Assembly: GCA_020091685.1 (NCBI GenBank)
Contig: CM034597.1
Location: 27,702,388-27,766,387, forward strand
Source of the DNA: Lutjanus erythropterus
Lineage: Eukaryota; Chordata; Actinopteri; Lutjaniformes; Lutjanidae
Length of the DNA stretch: 64,000 nucleotides
Direction of reading: 5' to 3'
Under the pieces are notes generated by a model. It searched no databases. It was not told the DNA's origin and saw only the letters and a list, made by a program, of their open reading frames with translations. The position numbers were made by a program, and so were the translations under genes. Positions 60,501 to 64,000 of this stretch are shown here, in pieces; positions within the stretch are counted from its first letter, which is position 1, and every line of letters begins with the position of its first letter.

Positions 60501-63500
60501 GATGATAATGTAACATAAGCATAATAATTACACATAACTATCATTTGCAATATATACAATATGCTACTCTTTTTTTCTCAATTTGCTAAGGCTCCAGTGT
60601 TGAAATTATATTTATCTATTTTATTAAAAAACATATTGAAGAGGTATCAAATAATGTTATGTGTGTTTGGTGATTGTTCCAAGAAAATGGCAAATGTGCA
60701 GGTGTCATTTGTCTGTAGCTTAAACTGAGCAGACGGCACCAGACTCTCCTAACCTAGATTCACAAGTCAGTCTCTAATCGCTTCGCTCAATAGAGACTGA
60801 GGACAATCTCCCAGCTTTTGTTGCTAAAACTGGGTGGAAACAGAGTTTTAAAGAAACCTCCATTGCCGTACCAATCGATTGTGTGCTTACTACCAAGGAG
60901 AACTGGGGCAGAACATTGTTTCCAGCATGTCCTTGACGAAATGAAAGGAGTGTAGGTTTGTTATTGGCTGCACTCTTTGTCGTTTGAACAACTACCTAAC
61001 ATTTAGAAATCCTCGGACAATTGGTTGGTGGTTAATCTCCAGTTGTCTGGTATCACAAGACTGCTGCAGCCCCATTTAGGCTACACATCTGATTTTCCAA
61101 AGTATTAATAACTGACAGTCTTTGATAAACCCTAGAACCCTGTTTAAGAAGAATTAATGCTGTTCTTAAGTTATCTCATTTCTTATATCCTTAAGAGCTC
61201 AGAATATAAATATTCAAGGTTTTAACCTGTTTCTCGAGTTTGATGTTTGAGAAAAGTGTTAAAAGTCTGTCTGACTCAGATGTAATGGTAATGCCTAAGG
61301 GAACAAGTTTCTGCCCATTTTCAAGGTAAATAATGTAAACTCGGGTATTGGCTATTTTGTGCGAGCGTGAAGATGTTTTTGTAGTTGTTGGAATAGTTTG
61401 TGTGTATGTATGTGTATGTGTATGTATGTGCAGGAATATGTAACAGAAGTTTTACAAAATCAGTGAGATGGACACTTCCTGTCCATGTATGCAACACTTT
61501 TTTGCTTCCGTAGATTTGCTTATGAAAATGGTTTCACAAATGACGCCTGTCTTCAGATTTTCAAGGATCTGCTTGTGAGGTGGATGAAGAGAGTCCCCTG
61601 GTACCTGAAGCTGTGACCATCGATCTTGTGTTATTAGGTTTTGCGTGTTCGGCCTGTTATCTCTGCACGTGGGTGGGCATAAATCCTGGAACAAAAACGA
61701 TTATGTGGACTGAAAGGCTGGAATTTTTAAATCTAGATGGATTTACACACACAATCTAGCCTGGTGGCCTGATAGGACTTAAAATCGCTTGGTGCTAAGT
61801 GGTGCAGCATAACAGCCTCCCACCTTTTAACAAGGAAGTTATTGGTGCTCAGTTTGCACACATGAGTGTTATTCCTGTTTTTATTCAGACTTTGCTAGAA
61901 TCGATTGCTACAGTATGTCTGTCCCTTTGTTTTTCGTAAGAGTTCAAGAGGGGATTTGGACAGCTTTGATCATTGTTTGAAGATAATTTTACATCAAACA
62001 GTTTGAGTCAGAAAGGGTGTAAAACAAAGCAGGCGTGAAGTGTTAGTTCAGGACTTTCTAATCTGAGCTTTGTGTTGAAACCAGAAGGAAAAAGTGGTTT
62101 AGTCACACTGCAGAGGATTAGGAGACAGAGGGAGGTTTTTGTCAGGAGGTCGACTCTGACTGTAGCCCACTGCAGCTCTGCACTGTCACGCTGCCAGCCT
62201 CGAGGTTCATACACACAGTGACGTTGGTTTAGCTCAATATAATGCTTTAGATATTCTGTGTCTGCCTTCTGTTTTATTTAACTCATCTAATGGCATCTCC
62301 TTTTATTCACCAGGGTCGCCTGGCTGGAGTCGGTGGAGAGGACCTGCCCACTATTGTCGTGGTTGCTCATTACGACTCATTTGGTGTTGCTCCAGTACGT
62401 TCGCTGCTTCTTTTCTCCCACAAATAAGCCCCAACACTTTCAAAACATACAGGAGCAGCTAAAGAAACACTTTGTCAGCAGCTATCTGTAGGATTTGATT
62501 TAATTTGACACTTGATTTATGTTAGTTACACACTGTGTGATTTTGGGATGTTCAAGACAAAAGATGACCAACATAAAAGACAGTGCAGTCATGAGACCAA
62601 AGACAGCCTGGGACAAAATTCTGACAGTGTTGAGAGTTTAGGATAACCATCTCACAATGTGACGAACGGGGGTCCCCAGCAAAAGAAGGAGTAACATTTT
62701 TTTGGAAGTTGGAGCAACAAGGGAACAAAGAAGGATTTCTGCAGACAAAATCCTCTCAAATCCTCTTCAAATCAATCCTCTCTTGGGGGTCTGTGGGCAT
62801 CAGCAAAATGTGCATCTATTGTCGGGGTCCTTGACATTAAAAAGTTTGGACCCTACAACGCACAAGTGTACGTTTGTGTGTGTTATTGTAGCATGCTTAC
62901 CATACTACAGAAATATTTAACAATACCTCAAGCTCGCTTTGCAAAATTGGCGTCCCAAGCTTGTCCCTTGCCACAAGTCCAAATTTTCCTTCTCTTCTTT
63001 GAAATTTTGTCCATACACATAAATATCACTATTGCAAAGGCTCGAGTATTGCTTGGCTTTATTGTTTGCCACTATAGCAGCACAGATGGGTGAGACACGC
63101 TAATGACGTTTTCTTGTATATTGTCTTGTGTCGTAGCCTATGATTCAGCAGTTGTGATCATCGTACAGACTACATACATGAACCTTGAAGTCATAACCAA
63201 GCTTATTAGATCCAATGTTGCACAGTGTGATTTGCAATAAAACTTGTAAAACTGCTGAAATCTCATACTCTGTCGATGCTATTTGACCCCAAGTTGATTA
63301 GTTTGAGTCCAAAAACTTAATATAGTGGCACTTCAGGATAATCACTGACTTATGCAACACAACTGGCAACAAATGGAGAGCAGGCCAGGAAAGTGACCCG
63401 TCTGTCTGTGTGTTTGGTGTTGCGTGCAGTGGCTGTCGTACGGAGCGGACTCAAACGGTAGCGGAGTGTCCATGTTACTGGAGCTTGCTCGTCTCTTCTC

Positions 63501-63533
63501 GAAACTTTACACCTACAAGAGGACACACGCTGG
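57368..63533 (+). CDS. ncln: ncln, nicalin (5' part, exons 1-6)
   Basis: Nicalin is an ER membrane protein related to nicastrin. With NOMO and TMEM147 it forms the BOS complex behind Sec61 and aids multipass membrane protein insertion; with NOMO it was first described as a Nodal pathway antagonist. The joined exons (57368-57542, 59049-59239, 59726-59870, 60065-60159, 62314-62394, 63430-63533) give 263 residues plus two bases. Landmarks are a hydrophobic signal segment at residues 17-35, AHEFTVYRMQQYDLQGQPYG (40-59), LNTEART, MRLADFSYEQYQKALRQSAG, VPQDIVQQFMELEPEM, HTATANGFQMVTSG, GEDLPTIVVVAHYD (210-223) and GADSNGSGVS (234-243). All are nearly identical to the vertebrate orthologues as I recall them. 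The M28-type peptidase fold is present, but its metal site looks degenerate. The C-terminal half, including the transmembrane helix, lies past the window. Confidence 0.95.
58214..58828. mobile_element. Candidate hAT-type MITE in ncln intron 1
   Basis: The right end ATTAATTGTGCAGCCCTAA reverse-complements to TTAGGGCTGCACAATTAATC, a classic fish hAT MITE terminus. A weaker partner, TTAGGCTTGCAACATTGC, starts at 58214. The left border is uncertain and the microsatellite lies inside. Confidence 0.4.
58453..58507. repeat. (ACT)n(AAT)n compound microsatellite
   Basis: About eight ACT units followed by about nine AAT units. Confidence 0.95.
59049..59239 (+). CDS. ncln: ncln exon 2
   Basis: Acceptor TGCCCACAG, donor GTAATA. 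Residues 59-122, from the split Gly through TRNAILNTEARTVEAEVLSR, MRLADFSYEQYQKALRQSAG and VPQDIVQ. Its 191 bp restore phase 0 with exon 1. Confidence 0.95.
59240..59725 (+). other. ncln: ncln intron 2
   Basis: A GT-AG intron of 486 bp, about a third of it a hAT-type MITE fragment that reaches almost to the 3' splice site. Confidence 0.9.
59530..59706. mobile_element. hAT-type MITE fragment in ncln intron 2
   Basis: CCATTGATTATTTTCATTTT, AATTAATTGGTTAATTGTTT, AGTCTAAAAAATGGCC, CCCAAAATGACATCCTTAAA and GGTTCTTTTGTT follow the order of the common fish element that begins CAGGGCTGCAACTAACGATT. Its outer end is missing, so this is a truncated copy. Confidence 0.6.
59726..59870 (+). CDS. ncln: ncln exon 3
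   Basis: Acceptor CCTGTGCAG, donor GTAGAA (a weak donor). Residues 123-170 plus one base: QFMELEPEMLATETIVPVYF, AMEDDELLSIYTQT, SSSSQGSLSAAE. Human nicalin is nearly identical across VPVYFAVEDE and LLSIY, as recalled. Confidence 0.93.
60065..60159 (+). CDS. ncln: ncln exon 4
   Basis: Acceptor TTTTTCTGCAG, donor GTGAGA. Residues 171-202: VLLHTATANGFQMVTSGAQS then KAISDWAITSLE. Its 95 bp restore phase 0 with exon 3. Confidence 0.95.
60332..60482 (+). mobile_element. Degenerate SINE-like repeat in ncln intron 4
   Basis: ACGGTGGCTTGGTGGTTTGG, ACTGTTGACTCACAGCAAGA, AGGCCTTTCTGTGTGAGTTT and CCAGTTTCCTCCCACAGTCA match, in order, a widespread fish repeat of the form GGTGGCTCAGTGGTTAGCAC..TTTCCTCCCACAGTCC. 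It has been described as SINE-like; the exact class is uncertain. Confidence 0.6.
60758..61070 (+). repeat. Dispersed repeat family G, copy 2
   Basis: The counterpart of 33630-33947, with ATTCACAAGTCAGTCTCTAA, CAATCTCCCAGCTTTTGTTG and AAACTGGGTGGAAACAGAG. Confidence 0.7.
61399..61432. repeat. (GTAT/GT)n tract
   Basis: TGTGTGTATGTATGTGTATG followed by further GTAT units. Confidence 0.85.
62314..62394 (+). CDS. ncln: ncln exon 5
   Basis: Acceptor TTTTATTCACCAG, donor GTACGT. 27 codons in phase 0, residues 203-229: GRLAGVGGEDLPTIVVVAHY then DSFGVAP. This carries the HYD motif that corresponds to the first metal-ligand/catalytic strand of M28 aminopeptidases. Confidence 0.95.
62395..63429 (+). 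other. ncln: ncln intron 5
   Basis: A GT-AG intron of 1035 bp. No recognisable repeat or second gene; short open frames only. Confidence 0.9.
63430..63533 (+). CDS. ncln: ncln exon 6
   Basis: Acceptor TTGCGTGCAG, donor G-GTGAGT. Residues 230-263 plus two bases (GG): WLSYGADSNGSGVSMLLELA then RLFSKLYTYKRTHA. The next exon lies outside the window and should begin by completing a Gly codon before the YNLLFF-like segment. Confidence 0.94.
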
Positions 63534-64000
63534 GTGAGTAATGATGGCAGCGCCCGCGTTCAGACTGTTTTTGGATCATTCAATGATTTTATTGACCTCA
63601 AATAGCTCCCGGACGGTTTATGTATTTTTGTAGCTGCATAAAAAGCAATATTCCTTATTAATTTAAACATTTATGTCAACACAGACACATCACTGAATCT
63701 CTAAGCTGCACACTCCCTTTATGTGTTGTAATGTGTATATTATGAAATGTAGAATTACTATTGATTGTTGAATTTTAACATTAAATATTGTTGAGTGATC
63801 TTTACAGCACAGTTGTTCTGTATTAAACATTTTCAACAATATTGACTAAAAACAAAATAGAACAAAATTTGAGAGGAAAAAAGACAAGCAACCTCTCACC
63901 AAGCCCTTGTATGTGGCTCGTTTCTTTGTACTGAGTACTAAACCAGAACAAGGATTAAAGAATTGATTTGAAAATATGTCAGGATGTAAATTAAAATTAG
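63534..64000 (+). other. ncln: ncln intron 6 (start)
   Basis: AT-rich, running off the window. No further exon is visible. Confidence 0.85.

Larger units (their letters stand above)
60160..62313 (+). other. ncln: ncln intron 4
   Basis: A GT-AG intron of about 2.15 kb, containing a SINE-like repeat, a family G repeat copy and a GTAT-rich simple tract. The rest shows nothing recognisable. Confidence 0.9.

Noticed and set aside
1-64000. tRNA, rRNA, CRISPR, retroviral or LTR element
   Set aside because: I scanned by eye for box B-like words, paired long terminal repeats, polymerase or capsid motifs and regular spacer arrays, and none was supportable. Regular repeats present are microsatellites, a minisatellite or transposon arms.

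Overview
The window is vertebrate nuclear DNA, most likely from a ray-finned fish and probably a percomorph. It has AT-leaning intergenic sequence, long (GT)n, (AG)n and (ATT)n microsatellites, and several interspersed repeats of types I know from percomorph genomes: TTAA-flanked hairpin elements, hAT-type MITE pieces and L2-type LINE tails. One gene is secure, a split vertebrate gene with GT-AG introns. I see no prokaryotic genes, CRISPR array, tRNA or rRNA, and no retroviral or LTR element.

Right end (about 57.0-64.0 kb, + strand): the 5' half of ncln (nicalin). Six coding exons (57368-57542, 59049-59239, 59726-59870, 60065-60159, 62314-62394, 63430-63533) join in frame and give the first 263 residues of a protein that is usually about 560 residues; the rest lies beyond the window. 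Nicalin is an ER membrane protein related to nicastrin. It works with NOMO and TMEM147 in the BOS complex behind the Sec61 translocon, in multipass membrane protein biogenesis. A perfect TCTCGCGAGA element about 160 bp before the ATG, and a near match further upstream, mark a housekeeping-type promoter.

Left end (1 to about 430): a plausible terminal exon, 3' UTR and poly(A) signal of an unidentified + strand gene. Confidence is low.

Middle (about 0.44-57 kb): no protein-coding exon that I can support. The open frames here are short, overlap on both strands, carry no recognisable domain and often run through repeats. The sequence holds (a) two TTAA-ended transposon families, one of them a large hairpin family with three copies (17.3, 26.6 and 40.7 kb); (b) a 1.27 kb foldback element at 38.5-39.8 kb whose right-arm module is present three times; (c) a dimeric minisatellite at 51.7-52.0 kb built on GTTAGC-like words; (d) several repeat families recognised because two copies lie within the window; (e) LINE 3' tails and microsatellites; and (f) a few AT-rich or moderately GC-rich islands dense in homeodomain/POU-like words, which could be conserved non-coding elements. 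Family names for repeats come from recall and from internal comparison, not from a database search.
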